64,000 bases of DNA from Streptococcus suis (lineage in GTDB: Bacteria > Bacillota > Bacilli > Lactobacillales > Streptococcaceae), in NCBI GenBank assembly GCA_024583055.1, contig CP102145.1, forward strand, positions 372,001-436,000, in the 5' to 3' direction. Below the pieces are notes generated by a model. That model worked only from the letters and a program-made list of their open reading frames with translations. It did no database searches and was not told the DNA's origin. The position numbers and the translations under genes were made by a program. Of the stretch, positions 32,759-43,130 are shown piece by piece (position 1 is the first letter of the stretch; each line of letters opens with the position of its first letter).

Positions 32759-35700
32759 CTAAGGGTTAATAGATGCTGCCAGGGTTGTCTGTGAAAAGTA
32801 GATATTTATCGAATCTGACTGCGGTGTCACAGAGAGACTAACCCGTTTGTAATAGTAAGTTACAACGGTTACGCCTTCCTCAACTGTCCCAGTTTCAGCT
32901 GTATCAACCCTGGTGAATTCATACGGTACAGGGTTTTCTTCAAGATCAACTGGTTTGGTATAAACATAGTGCTGGACATAATAGACTTGACCATTAGCAA
33001 TCTCTAGCTCAGGAGTAACAACACCTTCTTGCGTCACTATGTTAGGGATAAGAAGGGCTTTTTGCCCAGTTGAGCTTAAATCCATTGTGACAGCTTCGGA
33101 TTCAACTAGTTGGGAAGTTGTAGTATCAAAGCCTCTCTCTTTTGCATAGCGGTCGCTTAGGAATTTACCATCCAACTGAGGATCGGTCAGCGGAATATAC
33201 ACATCCAAGGTTTCTGCCGCAACTGTTGCTTTTCCGTTTACAATTGGACTTGTTTGACCTGTCAGGGTATTAAAAGCTTCTAACGGCGCAACCCTCATAG
33301 TAGCAATCCGTGAGTTGTTTAAATCCCTATCTGCAGTCGTATCGTATTTAAGATTTGTTGGTTCTGTGGTCACCTTGGTATCTATTATGTTGCCTTTGTA
33401 GTCCTTTGTTGTGGTGGTTGTTTCGATTGCTACAACCCCTTCAGCAACAGTTGAACCTGTCAAAATTTCTTGACCAGTACTTTCATCTACATAGCGTGTT
33501 ATGACCTTACCATGAATCTCTCGCTGGCTCTCTTCCACGGTATTGGCAGGTTTGACGGATTCTACAGGCAGAACCTCTGGTTCAATGTGTTGGACAATTG
33601 GTTTCACTTCTACAGCTTTTGGCTTGTAATAGTAGGTGATGGTCTTAACGTCTTGATTGCTGCTTCCGATTTCTTGCCCATCTACACGACTGAATTCATA
33701 CTTTGCTTCTGGTACAAGTGCCCTTGAAGGTCTTGTATAGGAATATCTATAATCTGTATAATCTCTTGTCCCATATATGGTTGTGTTGTTGCCACTGCCA
33801 ATTTCTTCAATTTTTTGAGAAGCTTCATCAAATCCTTCTTTACGGACATAATCGAGAGTTTCAGCCACGTTGTCAGGATCACCTGGGTTGGTTGGTGAAT
33901 AGATACGCACGCGGCTGGTCAATTGATCTAGCAGACCTTGGGCAGCATTATTTTCTACCTGGCCAGTTTGCTGGGTCTCAGGGTTGATCCAATCTGTCGC
34001 ACTCGTCCGCTTTTTAGCAATATCCACTTCTTTGACAATCTTATCAGCTTCTGTGCTGTATTCAAAGCTAGTTGGACTGCTCGAAGTCTGGGAATCTACT
34101 GTATTACCGAGAGCATCCTTGGTCACTGTCGTCGTCTCAAGGGCAATAACCCCTTCTTTTACAATGGATTCTGGAACAATTTCCTGACCTGTCACTTCAT
34201 CAATATAGCGAGTTACTACTTTCCCCTTAATTTCGCGTGTAAACTCTTCAGTCGTATTTGGTACTTTACGATAAATGTAAGTGATATTGGTTTCTCCTGG
34301 CAAGACCTTACCTGATACCTCTCCAGTGACAGTAGCAAATTCGTACAATGCCCCCTCAAATTCAATACGATCTGGTCTTAGATTAGTAGCATCATAGCTT
34401 GCATTGGTTTCACGCTTGGTTTCTACAATATTTGAAACCCCATCAGTAATAGTTTCAGTACGTTCGGTCAAGCTTACAATGGTATTGACCAAAACTTTTG
34501 AAGGTGAAAGAACCTTACCTGTCTCATCCTCAAAGTGTACATTTACTGTACCAGTTTCAAAAAGGGGTTCGAGTTCTTGACGAGTTACGACAGGTTGAGT
34601 CACTTTGCGGTAAACATAGGTAATTTCCGTCTCACCTGCCACAACTTTGCCTGTTTCGGTACCCTCGACAGATATATATTCATAGGTTGCACCATTGTAT
34701 TCCAAGCTAGTTGCCTTAACAGAGGCTGCGTTGTACCTAGCATCGCTAACTACTTTGTTTTCTGTAATTTCTTCAACACCGTCAGTGGTTACTTTGGTAC
34801 GGAAGGTTGTCGAAATAATGGCATTGACCAATTCTTTAGAATCTGCAAGTTTATTGCCAGCCTCATCGACATAATGAACTGTGACCTTACCTGTTTCTTG
34901 GATTGGATCAAGCTCTTCACGAGTTACGATAGGTTGAGTCACTTTGCGGTAAACATAGGTAACTACCGTCTCACCTGCCACAACTTTGCCTGCTTCGGTA
35001 CCCTTGACAGATACATATTCATAGGTTGCACCATTGTATTCCAAGCTAGTCGCTTTAACTGAGGCTGCGTTGTACCTAGCATTGCTAACTACTTTATTTT
35101 CTTTAATTTCCTCAACACCGTCAGTGATTACTTTGGTACGGAAGGTTGTCGAAATGATGGCATTTACCAATTCTTTAGAATCTGCAAGTTTATTGCCAGC
35201 CTCATCGACATAATGAACTGTTACCTTACCAGTTTCTTGGATTGGATCAAGCTCTTCACGAGTTACGACAGGTTGAGTCACTTTTCGGTAAACATAGGTA
35301 ACTTCTGTCTCGCCTGCCACAACTTTGCCTGTTTCGCTACCCTTAACAGATACATACTCATAGCTTGCCCCATTAAACAAAATAGTATTGACTTTAAGTG
35401 CAGAAGTATCATAGTCAACCTCAGTAGGTACAGTGTTTTCTATGACTTTTTCTACACCATTGATTGTTACTTTAGTACGATAAGTGGTGGAAACAACTGC
35501 ATTTACTAGCTCTTGGGAATTAGCTATTGTATTCCCCTCCTCATCAACATAGTGAACAGTTACTTTACCTTTAGTCTCCTGTGACTCAGATAACAAATCT
35601 GCTGAGGTTAGAATATTCGGGCTTGTAGGTGTTTCTGCAGGTACAGATGCAATTTCTGGATAATATCCGACGTATTCCCAGCAAGTATCTGTTGCTGGTG

Positions 35701-36397
35701 TATAAGTAAAGTGAGAATTAAGTTGAAGGGTTACATTTTCAACCAAGTCAAGGAATGTTCTAGAATTTGCAAGAACTGGACTAGAAACTCCTACCCCTCC
35801 TCCTGCAACTAATAGTGCAATCGCAACATGTTTACCAGTTTTACGGTTCTTAAACAATAAGTATCCGCCAAAAGTTAGCAAACCTAACCCTGCTACTGCA
35901 ATGGTTTTGGATCCGACTAAGCCTGTTTTTGGTAGATTAGATTTCCTAGGTATTCCAGTAACCTTCGAGACAGGTTGATTATTTGGTGTAAGTGGTAAAA
36001 CAGGAATGTTAGAACCAGGGGTAGGTGGAGTCGTAACGTTCGGTTCAATTGGTTTAGGAGCAATAGGAATAACTTGGCAATCTCCAGTTGATTTATATAC
36101 AGCAACAAAACCAGTAATCCATTCAAGATTCCCAGTCTCTGGATTGATCCATGATAATTGTTCATCAATCATTCCAGATTTAATGTGTGCCTTCTGTTCT
36201 TCCGTTAATTCATTGTAATCGACTCTGCTAATCGTAGCATCTATCGTTCGATTGGTTTGAACTGCTTCAGAAATACCTACTTCATTTGCAGAGACTAAAG
36301 ATGAGCCGGCGAGTACACCAACTGTACCCAATAGAGCTACGCCAAGTCCTTTTACAGCCTTGTGTTTACGAAAACCATACTTATGATTCTTTTCCAT
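32759..36397 (-). CDS. Repeat-rich surface protein with internal LPKTG and second signal-like segment
   Basis: A 1212-residue exported protein. Residues 1-37 form a KxYGFRKHKxxK-type signal peptide. LPKTG (155-159), a hydrophobic helix (164-182) and KNRKTGK complete a sorting signal early in the protein. Residues 183-210 look like another signal peptide ending VLA|NS. From about 275 on are four or five repeats of roughly 112 residues with MucBP-like strands (GKVTVHYVDE...GN, then YVSVKG and TYVYRKV), then two RYIDE-type domains. There is no C-terminal LPXTG. The architecture looks like two exported proteins fused in one frame. Confidence 0.85.
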   Translation of the reverse strand: MEKNHKYGFRKHKAVKGLGVALLGTVGVLAGSSLVSANEVGISEAVQTNRTIDATISRVDYNELTEEQKAHIKSGMIDEQLSWINPETGNLEWITGFVAVYKSTGDCQVIPIAPKPIEPNVTTPPTPGSNIPVLPLTPNNQPVSKVTGIPRKSNLPKTGLVGSKTIAVAGLGLLTFGGYLLFKNRKTGKHVAIALLVAGGGVGVSSPVLANSRTFLDLVENVTLQLNSHFTYTPATDTCWEYVGYYPEIASVPAETPTSPNILTSADLLSESQETKGKVTVHYVDEEGNTIANSQELVNAVVSTTYRTKVTINGVEKVIENTVPTEVDYDTSALKVNTILFNGASYEYVSVKGSETGKVVAGETEVTYVYRKVTQPVVTREELDPIQETGKVTVHYVDEAGNKLADSKELVNAIISTTFRTKVITDGVEEIKENKVVSNARYNAASVKATSLEYNGATYEYVSVKGTEAGKVVAGETVVTYVYRKVTQPIVTREELDPIQETGKVTVHYVDEAGNKLADSKELVNAIISTTFRTKVTTDGVEEITENKVVSDARYNAASVKATSLEYNGATYEYISVEGTETGKVVAGETEITYVYRKVTQPVVTRQELEPLFETGTVNVHFEDETGKVLSPSKVLVNTIVSLTERTETITDGVSNIVETKRETNASYDATNLRPDRIEFEGALYEFATVTGEVSGKVLPGETNITYIYRKVPNTTEEFTREIKGKVVTRYIDEVTGQEIVPESIVKEGVIALETTTVTKDALGNTVDSQTSSSPTSFEYSTEADKIVKEVDIAKKRTSATDWINPETQQTGQVENNAAQGLLDQLTSRVRIYSPTNPGDPDNVAETLDYVRKEGFDEASQKIEEIGSGNNTTIYGTRDYTDYRYSYTRPSRALVPEAKYEFSRVDGQEIGSSNQDVKTITYYYKPKAVEVKPIVQHIEPEVLPVESVKPANTVEESQREIHGKVITRYVDESTGQEILTGSTVAEGVVAIETTTTTKDYKGNIIDTKVTTEPTNLKYDTTADRDLNNSRIATMRVAPLEAFNTLTGQTSPIVNGKATVAAETLDVYIPLTDPQLDGKFLSDRYAKERGFDTTTSQLVESEAVTMDLSSTGQKALLIPNIVTQEGVVTPELEIANGQVYYVQHYVYTKPVDLEENPVPYEFTRVDTAETGTVEEGVTVVTYYYKRVSLSVTPQSDSINIYFSQTTLAASINP

Positions 36398-36425
36398 GAT
36401 TTAACCTCCTAATAATAATTGAATC

Positions 36426-36441
36426 ATGATAGCGCTTACAT
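36426..36441 (-). promoter_or_regulatory. cre box (CcpA site) of the surface protein gene
   Basis: ATGTAAGCGCTATCAT fits the catabolite-responsive element consensus at all fixed positions. It begins four bases after the -10 box, so CcpA bound there would block transcription. Confidence 0.7.
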
Positions 36442-36444
36442 ATC

Positions 36445-36473
36445 ATTATATCATAGTATATCAATAATTGCAA
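36445..36473 (-). promoter_or_regulatory. Surface protein promoter
   Basis: TTGCAA (36468-36473) and TATAAT (36445-36450) are 17 bases apart on the minus strand, with an extended TGA before the -10 box. AGGAGG precedes the ATG at 36397. Confidence 0.7.
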
Positions 36474-36550
36474 ATAATAAATGTATAAACAATCGATTCT
36501 TCACCTTCTTCAATCATTTAGCTCTATTGAATTTTTGAAAGGAGTAATAT

Positions 36551-36578
36551 AAAAAAAAAGCAGAGATACCCCTGCTTT
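36551..36578 (-). terminator. glcK terminator
   Basis: AAAGCAG/CTGCTTT with an eight-base loop is followed on the minus strand by a run of nine T residues just after the glcK stop. Confidence 0.8.
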
Positions 36579-36584
36579 CCAAAT

Positions 36585-37544
36585 TTATTTCAAAACGAGT
36601 GACGCTGCACCGATAACCCCGGCATCATTGCCAAGTGTTGCAAGAGCCAACTTAGTTGATTCCTTAATCGGTGGGAAGACTGTCACTTCAAAGACCTTGC
36701 GAACACCGTCCAAGAGGAAATCGCCTGCAGCTGATACACCACCACCGATGACAATGTAGGCTGGGTTTAGCGTCGCTGCAATGTTGGAGCAAGCTGTTCC
36801 TAGATAGCGAGCAAAGTTGCGGTAGACAATCTGAGCTAGGTCATCACCTGTTTTTGCTAAGTCAAAGACATCCTTAGCTGTCACATCTTGACCATCATCA
36901 ATGAGTTTCTTCAACTCAGAATCACCAGCATACTGGGCTGCATAACGGCGAGTCAAATTGACAATACCTGTCGCTGAGGCAACTGTCTCCAGGCAACCTG
37001 GCTTACCACATGTGCACATGATAGGGTCTTCAAAATCAACCGTCAAATGGCCAAGTTCGCCACCTGCACCGCGTGATCCGCGAATCAGATTTCCAGCAGC
37101 AACAACACCACCACCGACACCAGTTCCCAGCGTCATGAAGACCACGTCAGGATTATTCTCGCCGGCACCGACCCACTGCTCACCCAGAGCTGCTACGTTG
37201 GCATCATTGTCAATAAAGAAAGGCAAACCAAGTGCGGTCTCAAACTGTTCACGGACCAGCTGCAAGGTCTTCCAGTTGAGGTTATAGGCACCAATCACAG
37301 TACCAGCTTTGCTATCGACTACGCCAGGAGAACCCATACCAATTCCCAAGAAATCATCCTTGGTCAGATTGTGGCTCACAAAATGATCTTTGATACTCTC
37401 GATAATATCCGGAACGATATGGCAGCCCTCATCCAAAATGTTGGTCTTGATGGACCATTTTTCCTGGATTTCGCCAGCAGTCGTTAAAATAGCCAATTTG
37501 ACAGATGTACCGCCAAGGTCAATACCGATAATTTTCTTTGACAT
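36585..37544 (-). CDS. glcK: Glucokinase, ROK family
   Basis: A 319-residue enzyme (ATG 37544; another ATG two codons upstream) that phosphorylates glucose with ATP. Motifs are IGIDLGGTSVK (ATP phosphate loop), GMGSPGVVD, DNDANVAALGE (catalytic Asp), LGTGVGGGVV and the zinc-binding GHxxx CxCGxxGCLE pattern (GHLTVDFEDPIMCTCGKPGC). The upstream region has TTGCGA and TATAAT boxes 17 bases apart near 37565. It lies downstream of a small membrane protein gene. Confidence 0.95.
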   Translation of the reverse strand: MSKKIIGIDLGGTSVKLAILTTAGEIQEKWSIKTNILDEGCHIVPDIIESIKDHFVSHNLTKDDFLGIGMGSPGVVDSKAGTVIGAYNLNWKTLQLVREQFETALGLPFFIDNDANVAALGEQWVGAGENNPDVVFMTLGTGVGGGVVAAGNLIRGSRGAGGELGHLTVDFEDPIMCTCGKPGCLETVASATGIVNLTRRYAAQYAGDSELKKLIDDGQDVTAKDVFDLAKTGDDLAQIVYRNFARYLGTACSNIAATLNPAYIVIGGGVSAAGDFLLDGVRKVFEVTVFPPIKESTKLALATLGNDAGVIGAASLVLK

Positions 37545-37628
37545 AATCATTACCTCACTTCATTTTCTCTATTATACCACAATGCAAACCTTTTCGCAAA
37601 GCCCTTTCAAACAACTTGTACGGACAAT

Positions 37629-37961
37629 TTATCTAAAAAGATAAAGCAGAACTAGAAATTGAATATGGAGAACAAAGCGCCCAACACTCAGCAACATAGC
37701 AGCTATAAAATTAGTTCCTTCCTTGGTCCCATTGAAGAGAAAAAGCGTAGAAATAAAGGTAAAACCAAGGGCAAAACCAATCATCTGGAAAGCATGGTAG
37801 CTTTGACTGTAAAAATAAAGGGTTACTGCCAGCACAAGCATTGCCAAAAATGTCAAACTCAGGCGCAGCAGGTTCATCTTTTTGGTTTTCAGAAAGCTAT
37901 AAAGGGCTGAAACCAATGTGACCAGTAGGTAAAGGGCCATGTAGCCTATGATAAGAGTTTT
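37629..37961 (-). CDS. Membrane protein, unknown function
   Basis: A 110-residue protein (ATG 37961) with four hydrophobic helices (LIIGYMALYLLVTLVSALY, LRLSLTFLAMLVLAVTLYF, MIGFALGFTFISTLFLF, FIAAMLLSVGRFVLHIQFL). No characteristic motif is present. It follows the ABC-F gene by four bases and is probably translated from the same message. The cluster cca, ABC-F and this gene is conserved in streptococci to my knowledge. Confidence 0.75.
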   Translation of the reverse strand, partial: KTLIIGYMALYLLVTLVSALYSFLKTKKMNLLRLSLTFLAMLVLAVTLYFYSQSYHAFQMIGFALGFTFISTLFLFNGTKEGTNFIAAMLLSVGRFVLHIQFLVLLYLFR

Positions 37962-37965
37962 CATC

Positions 37966-39834
37966 CTAGCCCTCCATCTCACTCAAATACTCAAAGCGCT
38001 CGTACTTCTCCAAGAGCTGCTCATTTTTCTGGTCCAGCTCCTTCTGCAGGTCCGACAATTTGGTAAAATCACTGCCACAGGTCAACATTTCCGCCTCAAT
38101 GGCTTCGATCCGCTCCTCCAAACCAGCAATCTCATCCTCAATGGTTGCCCACTCCTGCTTCTCAAAATAGGACATCCGCTTCTTGTTCTCTCTGACCTTC
38201 TCGATTTTCTCCTTTGGTTTTTCCAAAGAAATAGCAGAGCTGGAAGCCAAAAAGGCCTTTTCATCCAGATAGTCCGTGTAGTTTCCAAAGAAGGTCTGGA
38301 TACCACCGTCTTCAAAAGCAAGGATTTTATTAGCAACCTTGTCCAAGAAATAACGATCGTGGCTGACGGTGATGACAGGACCAGCAAAACCTTGCAAGAA
38401 ATGCTCCAAGACTGTCAAAGTCGCTATGTCTAAGTCGTTTGTCGGCTCGTCCAGAAGCAAGACATTAGGCCGTTCCAGAAGGATTTTCAGCAGATAGAGC
38501 CGCTTTTTCTCCCCACCCGACAATTTTTCAATCAGTGTACCATGGGTATTACGCGGAAAGAGGAACTGCTCCAAAAGTTCAGCAATAGACACCATGCCCG
38601 ATGTAGTCTTGGCTTCTTCTGCCACTTCCTGCAAGAAATTGATGACCCGCTTGCTCTCGTCTAATCCACGAATATCTTGAGAAAAATAACCGATACGAAC
38701 CGTTTCTCCGATGTCTACCTTGCCTGCATCAGCCTGCAAGTCGCCTGCAATCAGATTGAGCAGGGTGGATTTGCCCTTACCATTATCACCGACGATGCCG
38801 ATACGGTCCTTGTTTTGGATTAGCAGGCTAAAATCCTGTAGAATCGGCTTTCCAGGATAAGAAAAGCTGACCTGCTCAAACTGAATAACCTTTTTACCGA
38901 TTCGGCTGGTTTCAAAATTGATTTCAAGACTTGAGTCATCAATAGTTTGATGAACCTGGTTCTTGAGGTCATGGAAACGATTGATACGGGCTTGTTGCTT
39001 GGTGGCACGAGCCTGGGGCTGTCTCCGCATCCAGGTCAACTCCTGCTTGTAGAGCTGTTCTTTCTTGTGACGGAGAGCTGCATCCCGCTCGTCCTGCTCC
39101 GCTTTTAATCGAACATAGTCCTGGTAATTCCCCTGATACTCGGTCAAACCGGCCTTGTCCAATTCAAAGATGCGTGTTGCAATATTGTCCAAGAAATAGC
39201 GGTCATGGGTGATAAAGAGGACAGACTTTTTGGTGTTTTTCAAAAAGGTCGTCAACCACTCAATGGTCTCAATATCCAGGTGGTTGGTCGGCTCATCCAA
39301 AAGCAGGAGGTCGTCATTGCCCAGAAGAACCTGAGCCAGCTGTACACGGCGACGCAGGCCGCCAGATAAATCCGCCACCTTGCTGGTCACATCCTGTAAT
39401 CCTAATTTTGACAGAACCGTCTTAACTTGGCTTTCAATTTCCCAAGCATTGAGGGCATCCATCTCTGCCATGACTTTTTCAAGTTGAGCCTGACTCTTAT
39501 CGTCATAATTTGCCATGAGCTGCTCGTATTGGCGAATAAGCTGGATTTCTCGCAAATCGGATGACAATACCGTGTCCAGAACGGTCTTTCTCTCATCAAA
39601 ATCAGGCTCCTGGGTCAGATAGGCCATCTGAAAATCATTCTTACTGGTAAAGGGTGAAATATCTCCATCGAAACCAAGCTTGCCTGAAATCACATCCAAG
39701 AGCGTTGTTTTCCCAGTGCCATTGACCCCTATAATCCCAATGCGGTCGCCTGGGTGGATGATAAAGGAAATCTTTGAAAAGACGGTCTTGTCGCCGACAG
39801 ACTTGGTCAAATTTTCAACGATAAAATCACTCAT
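37966..39834 (-). CDS. ABC-F ATPase, Uup-like
   Basis: A 622-residue soluble protein with two ABC domains: Walker [12 protein letters not shown] and [11 protein letters not shown], signatures LSGGLRRR and LSGGEKKR, Walker [12 protein letters not shown] and [11 protein letters not shown]. The last 80 residues ([28 protein letters not shown]) are a coiled coil, as in Uup. Members act on stalled or misfolded ribosomal complexes or DNA repair; no resistance role is expected. It overlaps the end of cca by eight bases. Confidence 0.9.
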   Translation of the reverse strand: MSDFIVENLTKSVGDKTVFSKISFIIHPGDRIGIIGVNGTGKTTLLDVISGKLGFDGDISPFTSKNDFQMAYLTQEPDFDERKTVLDTVLSSDLREIQLIRQYEQLMANYDDKSQAQLEKVMAEMDALNAWEIESQVKTVLSKLGLQDVTSKVADLSGGLRRRVQLAQVLLGNDDLLLLDEPTNHLDIETIEWLTTFLKNTKKSVLFITHDRYFLDNIATRIFELDKAGLTEYQGNYQDYVRLKAEQDERDAALRHKKEQLYKQELTWMRRQPQARATKQQARINRFHDLKNQVHQTIDDSSLEINFETSRIGKKVIQFEQVSFSYPGKPILQDFSLLIQNKDRIGIVGDNGKGKSTLLNLIAGDLQADAGKVDIGETVRIGYFSQDIRGLDESKRVINFLQEVAEEAKTTSGMVSIAELLEQFLFPRNTHGTLIEKLSGGEKKRLYLLKILLERPNVLLLDEPTNDLDIATLTVLEHFLQGFAGPVITVSHDRYFLDKVANKILAFEDGGIQTFFGNYTDYLDEKAFLASSSAISLEKPKEKIEKVRENKKRMSYFEKQEWATIEDEIAGLEERIEAIEAEMLTCGSDFTKLSDLQKELDQKNEQLLEKYERFEYLSEMEG

Positions 39835-41038
39835 TGCTTAAAAACTCCTTTACAAAATCCATGATGTCCTCTTCTGAGTTGGCCAAATTCCCCTCGACAA
39901 TCTCATACTCCACTGCATTTAGGACCTGACCCAAGAGAGGACCAGGCTTGACAGCTAGATTCTTCATAATCATGCCACCATTCACAACAATCTCATGTCG
40001 TTCATGGATAATCAAGTCCTTATCGAGTTGAGCTATCTCTTCAAAATCAACCGAGAGCCCCTGAGCCTGACGCAGTTTTTCGACCAGTTCAATCAGTGTC
40101 CTGCCGTATTCGTAGGCCATCTGCTTGGTCACTGGTCCTGTCTGGCGGTGCTGATAAATTTTCACCAATTGCACGACCGTCCGTTGAAAGTCATTGCTGG
40201 TTTTCCATTTTTTGAGGAAGGACTTGATGTTGTCCACTTTCAGACAGACAAAGAGCATGGCCCAGGCCTGTTCAGAAGTTTCAAAGATGAAATCTGCCTG
40301 CAAACTAGATAGCATTTTCTCCAATTCCTGCCCTTTTCCAGCCAAATCTGGTAAAAAATCAAAGGCTTTGGAATCAATCATAGCCTGCAGCCCCTTGCGC
40401 CAATGGGGTGCCGTCAGCAATTTATCAAATTCGATAAAAATGCGCTCAACAGAGATTTTGTCCAAGAGCGGTGCTGTTGCCTGTATGGCCTTAAATGTTT
40501 CTGGTTCAATCTCGAAGTTCAGACTAGCCGCAAATCGAAAACCACGCATGATTCGCAGGGCATCTTCATTAAATCGCTCTGCAGGGATTCCTACCGCTCG
40601 CAAACGCTTCTGCTCCAAATCTTCTAGTCCAGAAAACAAGTCGATGACCTGAGCATGTTCATCCAAGGCAAAGGCATTGACTGTAAAATCACGGCGTCTG
40701 AGGTCTTCTTCTAGTGAACGGACAAAAGAAACCTGGCTAGGCCGGCGGAAGTCCACGTAATCCTCCTCCGTCCGAAAGGTCGTAATTTCGTACTCCTTAT
40801 GCCCTTCCAGAACCAAGACCGTTCCATGTTCAATCCCCACATCAATGGTCCGTGGGAAGATTGCTTTGGTCTCCTGCGGATAGCTGGATGTTGCAATGTC
40901 CACATCGTGAATGGTTCTTCTCAAAATGGCATCGCGGACCGATCCGCCCACAAAATAGGCCTCAAAACCTGCGGCCTTAATTTTCTCTAAAATCGGCAAA
41001 GCCTCCTGAAATTCAGAAGGCAGATGTGTTAATTTCAT
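39827..41038 (-). CDS. cca: CCA-adding tRNA nucleotidyltransferase
   Basis: A 403-residue class II enzyme that adds CCA to tRNA 3' ends. The nucleotidyltransferase site is [24 protein letters not shown] (residues about 29-52), with the metal-binding Dx[13 protein letters not shown] and the [11 protein letters not shown] helix follow. Four bases overlap dapB upstream and eight overlap the ABC-F gene downstream, so all three form one operon. Confidence 0.96.
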   Translation of the reverse strand: MKLTHLPSEFQEALPILEKIKAAGFEAYFVGGSVRDAILRRTIHDVDIATSSYPQETKAIFPRTIDVGIEHGTVLVLEGHKEYEITTFRTEEDYVDFRRPSQVSFVRSLEEDLRRRDFTVNAFALDEHAQVIDLFSGLEDLEQKRLRAVGIPAERFNEDALRIMRGFRFAASLNFEIEPETFKAIQATAPLLDKISVERIFIEFDKLLTAPHWRKGLQAMIDSKAFDFLPDLAGKGQELEKMLSSLQADFIFETSEQAWAMLFVCLKVDNIKSFLKKWKTSNDFQRTVVQLVKIYQHRQTGPVTKQMAYEYGRTLIELVEKLRQAQGLSVDFEEIAQLDKDLIIHERHEIVVNGGMIMKNLAVKPGPLLGQVLNAVEYEIVEGNLANSEEDIMDFVKEFLSNE

Positions 41039-41802
41039 AGTAAATGTTCCAAACCATATACAAGTTGCTGGCGTTTGACAACCTCTTTGATACCGAGATT
41101 GACACCGCTCATGAAGGAGACACGGTCATAAGAATCATGACGAATAGTCAATCCTTCTCCCTGGGCACCGAAAATTACTTCTTGGTGGGCCACCAGACCT
41201 GGCAAGCGAACAGAATGAATACGGAATCCATCAAATTCTGCACCACGAGCTCCGGCAATCAACTCTTCTTCATCGGCTGCACCCTGTGGCTGCGCCTGAC
41301 GGACTTGCGAAATCAACTCGGCAGTCTTAATAGCTGTTCCACTTGGAGCATCCTTTTTCTTGTCATGGTGCAATTCGATGATTTCCAGATTAGGGAAATA
41401 CTTGGCAGCCTGTGCTGCGAATTGCATGAGCAAGATAGCTCCGATAGCAAAGTTTGGCGCAATCAAGCCACCCAAGCCTTTTTCAGCCGAAAGTGCAGTC
41501 AGTTCGTCGATTTCTTTCGGTGTAAATCCAGTCGTTCCAACTACTGGCGCAAAGCCATTCTCCAAAGCAAAGCGTGTGTTTTCATAGGCAAATTTTGGCG
41601 TGGTGAAATCCACCCAGACATCAGCATCTAGCTCTGCAACTTCTTCTTTTGTCTTAAAAACTGGCACGCCGTCCACTTCTGTCTCAGTGGCAAATGGGTC
41701 TACCAAGGCAGCTAGACTAAGGTCTGCATCTCCCTTGACCATCTCAACCGCTGTTGAGCCCATTTTTCCCTTAAAACCTGCAATAATTACCTTAATTGTC
41801 AT
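41035..41802 (-). CDS. dapB: 4-hydroxy-tetrahydrodipicolinate reductase
   Basis: A 255-residue NAD(P)H-dependent reductase of lysine/diaminopimelate synthesis. Motifs are the nucleotide fold [15 protein letters not shown] and [24 protein letters not shown] (catalytic His-His-Lys region) and [16 protein letters not shown]. The start follows AGGAG. It is the central gene of the degV-dapB-cca unit. Confidence 0.97.
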   Translation of the reverse strand: MTIKVIIAGFKGKMGSTAVEMVKGDADLSLAALVDPFATETEVDGVPVFKTKEEVAELDADVWVDFTTPKFAYENTRFALENGFAPVVGTTGFTPKEIDELTALSAEKGLGGLIAPNFAIGAILLMQFAAQAAKYFPNLEIIELHHDKKKDAPSGTAIKTAELISQVRQAQPQGAADEEELIAGARGAEFDGFRIHSVRLPGLVAHQEVIFGAQGEGLTIRHDSYDRVSFMSGVNLGIKEVVKRQQLVYGLEHLL

Positions 41803-41810
41803 GTAAACTC

Positions 41811-42662
41811 CTATTCGATAATGGGCGAAATACCGAAAGCAATGGCCCCTTCACCCAAATGCGTCCCGATAACGGAACCAAATGACACGATTGGCAACTG
41901 ACTAGTCACACCAGCCTGCTCCAACTGTTCTTTGAAACTATCTGCCTTTTCTGGGCAGTTGGCATGAATAATGGCCAGCTGGTAATTGCCGTCGGATGTT
42001 TTTTCTTGAAGAATTTCCAAGAGACGTTTGACAGCCTTTTTCTCCGTCCGAACTTTCTCGTAGACTTCGATTTTCCCTTCAGCCGTAAAATACAAAATCG
42101 GCTTGATACTGAGAAGGTTGCCGAGAATGGCTGCTGCGTTGGACAAGCGACCACCCTTGAACAAATGATCCAGGTCGTCCACCATGATAAAGGCAGACGT
42201 TTGGGCAATTTGTTGATCCAGTTTGGCACAGATTTCCTCAAAAGACTGACCGGCTGCTGCCCATTTCAATACATTTTCCACCATCATACCCAGTGGAGCT
42301 GACGTGATTTTGCTATCTGGAAAGGCGATTGTCAGCCCCTCAAATTCATCTGCCAGATATTGGATATTTTGGTAAAATCCAGAAATCCCTGATGAGAGAA
42401 AGAGACCGACTGCATGCGTGTAGCCGTTGGCTTGCAGGGCTGTCAAAATTTCTTCCAACTCCAAGAGACTGGGTTGGCTGGTTTTTGGCAAATCCTCGGA
42501 GGCTGCCATCTTTTGATAAAATTCTTCGGCAGTCAGATTTTGTCCTTCGACAAAGGATTCCTCATCAATGGTGACCGGAATAGGCAAAACAAATACATCT
42601 TTGTTTACAAGCGTCGTCGGCTGCAAGACGGCCGACGAATCTGTAATAATTGCTAATTTCAT
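41811..42662 (-). CDS. DegV-family fatty-acid-binding protein
   Basis: A 283-residue protein with the DegV pattern: AIITDSSA at the start, TSQPS near residue 62, [11 protein letters not shown] with the fatty-acid-contacting serines, [16 protein letters not shown], and LGEGAIAFG at the end. DegV (FakB-like) proteins present fatty acids to the FakA kinase for phospholipid synthesis. Immediately downstream of a DUF1149 gene and upstream of dapB. Confidence 0.93.
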   Translation of the reverse strand: MKLAIITDSSAVLQPTTLVNKDVFVLPIPVTIDEESFVEGQNLTAEEFYQKMAASEDLPKTSQPSLLELEEILTALQANGYTHAVGLFLSSGISGFYQNIQYLADEFEGLTIAFPDSKITSAPLGMMVENVLKWAAAGQSFEEICAKLDQQIAQTSAFIMVDDLDHLFKGGRLSNAAAILGNLLSIKPILYFTAEGKIEVYEKVRTEKKAVKRLLEILQEKTSDGNYQLAIIHANCPEKADSFKEQLEQAGVTSQLPIVSFGSVIGTHLGEGAIAFGISPIIE

Positions 42663-43037
42663 TTAGAACTCCAAATTGATACCTGGGGCATCGTAGGCTA
42701 TTTCAGTAACATCGTAGGTCATGCGTTTCAGCATGTCCAAGAGAGGAGATACCAACTCTTTTTTCTCATCTTCAGTAAATTCGGTTGGTTCATTGATAAT
42801 GCGACCGTCCACATGGACACCTTGGCTAAAGGCACCAGAAATCACATGATGATTCAAGACAATCATAAAGCGCAAGATAACAACCATGGTTGTCCGCTGT
42901 GCTTCTTCGTCCCTATTGACCAATTGAAAATCAACTTTCAAGCCAGTTTTTGGCTCACCATGCTCTTTTTCCCATTCTTTATTGCGAGCATCAAAGTGAT
43001 ACTGGTTGACAAATTCTTTATCGCGTATAATCTCCAT
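42663..43037 (-). CDS. DUF1149 family protein (SecB-like fold)
   Basis: A 124-residue acidic protein of the streptococcal DUF1149 family: NQYHFDARNKEWEKEHGEP at the start, VVILRFMIVLNHHVISGAFSQ in the middle, and ELVSPLLDMLKRMTYDVTEI at the end. The family has a SecB-like chaperone fold; the function in this species is unknown. The stop codon abuts the degV start, so they are expressed together. Confidence 0.88.
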   Translation of the reverse strand: MEIIRDKEFVNQYHFDARNKEWEKEHGEPKTGLKVDFQLVNRDEEAQRTTMVVILRFMIVLNHHVISGAFSQGVHVDGRIINEPTEFTEDEKKELVSPLLDMLKRMTYDVTEIAYDAPGINLEF

Positions 43038-43103
43038 TACTAAACTCCTCTAATAACAATAATACTCATATTATACCACAATCCGTATGAAATAGCTAAA
43101 AAA

Positions 43104-43121
43104 CCTTGTCCAAAGACAAGG
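43104..43121 (-). terminator. fru operon terminator
   Basis: CCTTGTC/GACAAGG with a four-base loop followed on the minus strand by TTTTTT lies just after the fruA stop. Confidence 0.85.
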
Positions 43122-43130
43122 CATTATTTC

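Noticed and set aside
33703..35509. Plus-strand frames opposite the adhesin repeats
   Set aside because: They recur because the repeats recur; codon pattern belongs to the minus-strand gene.
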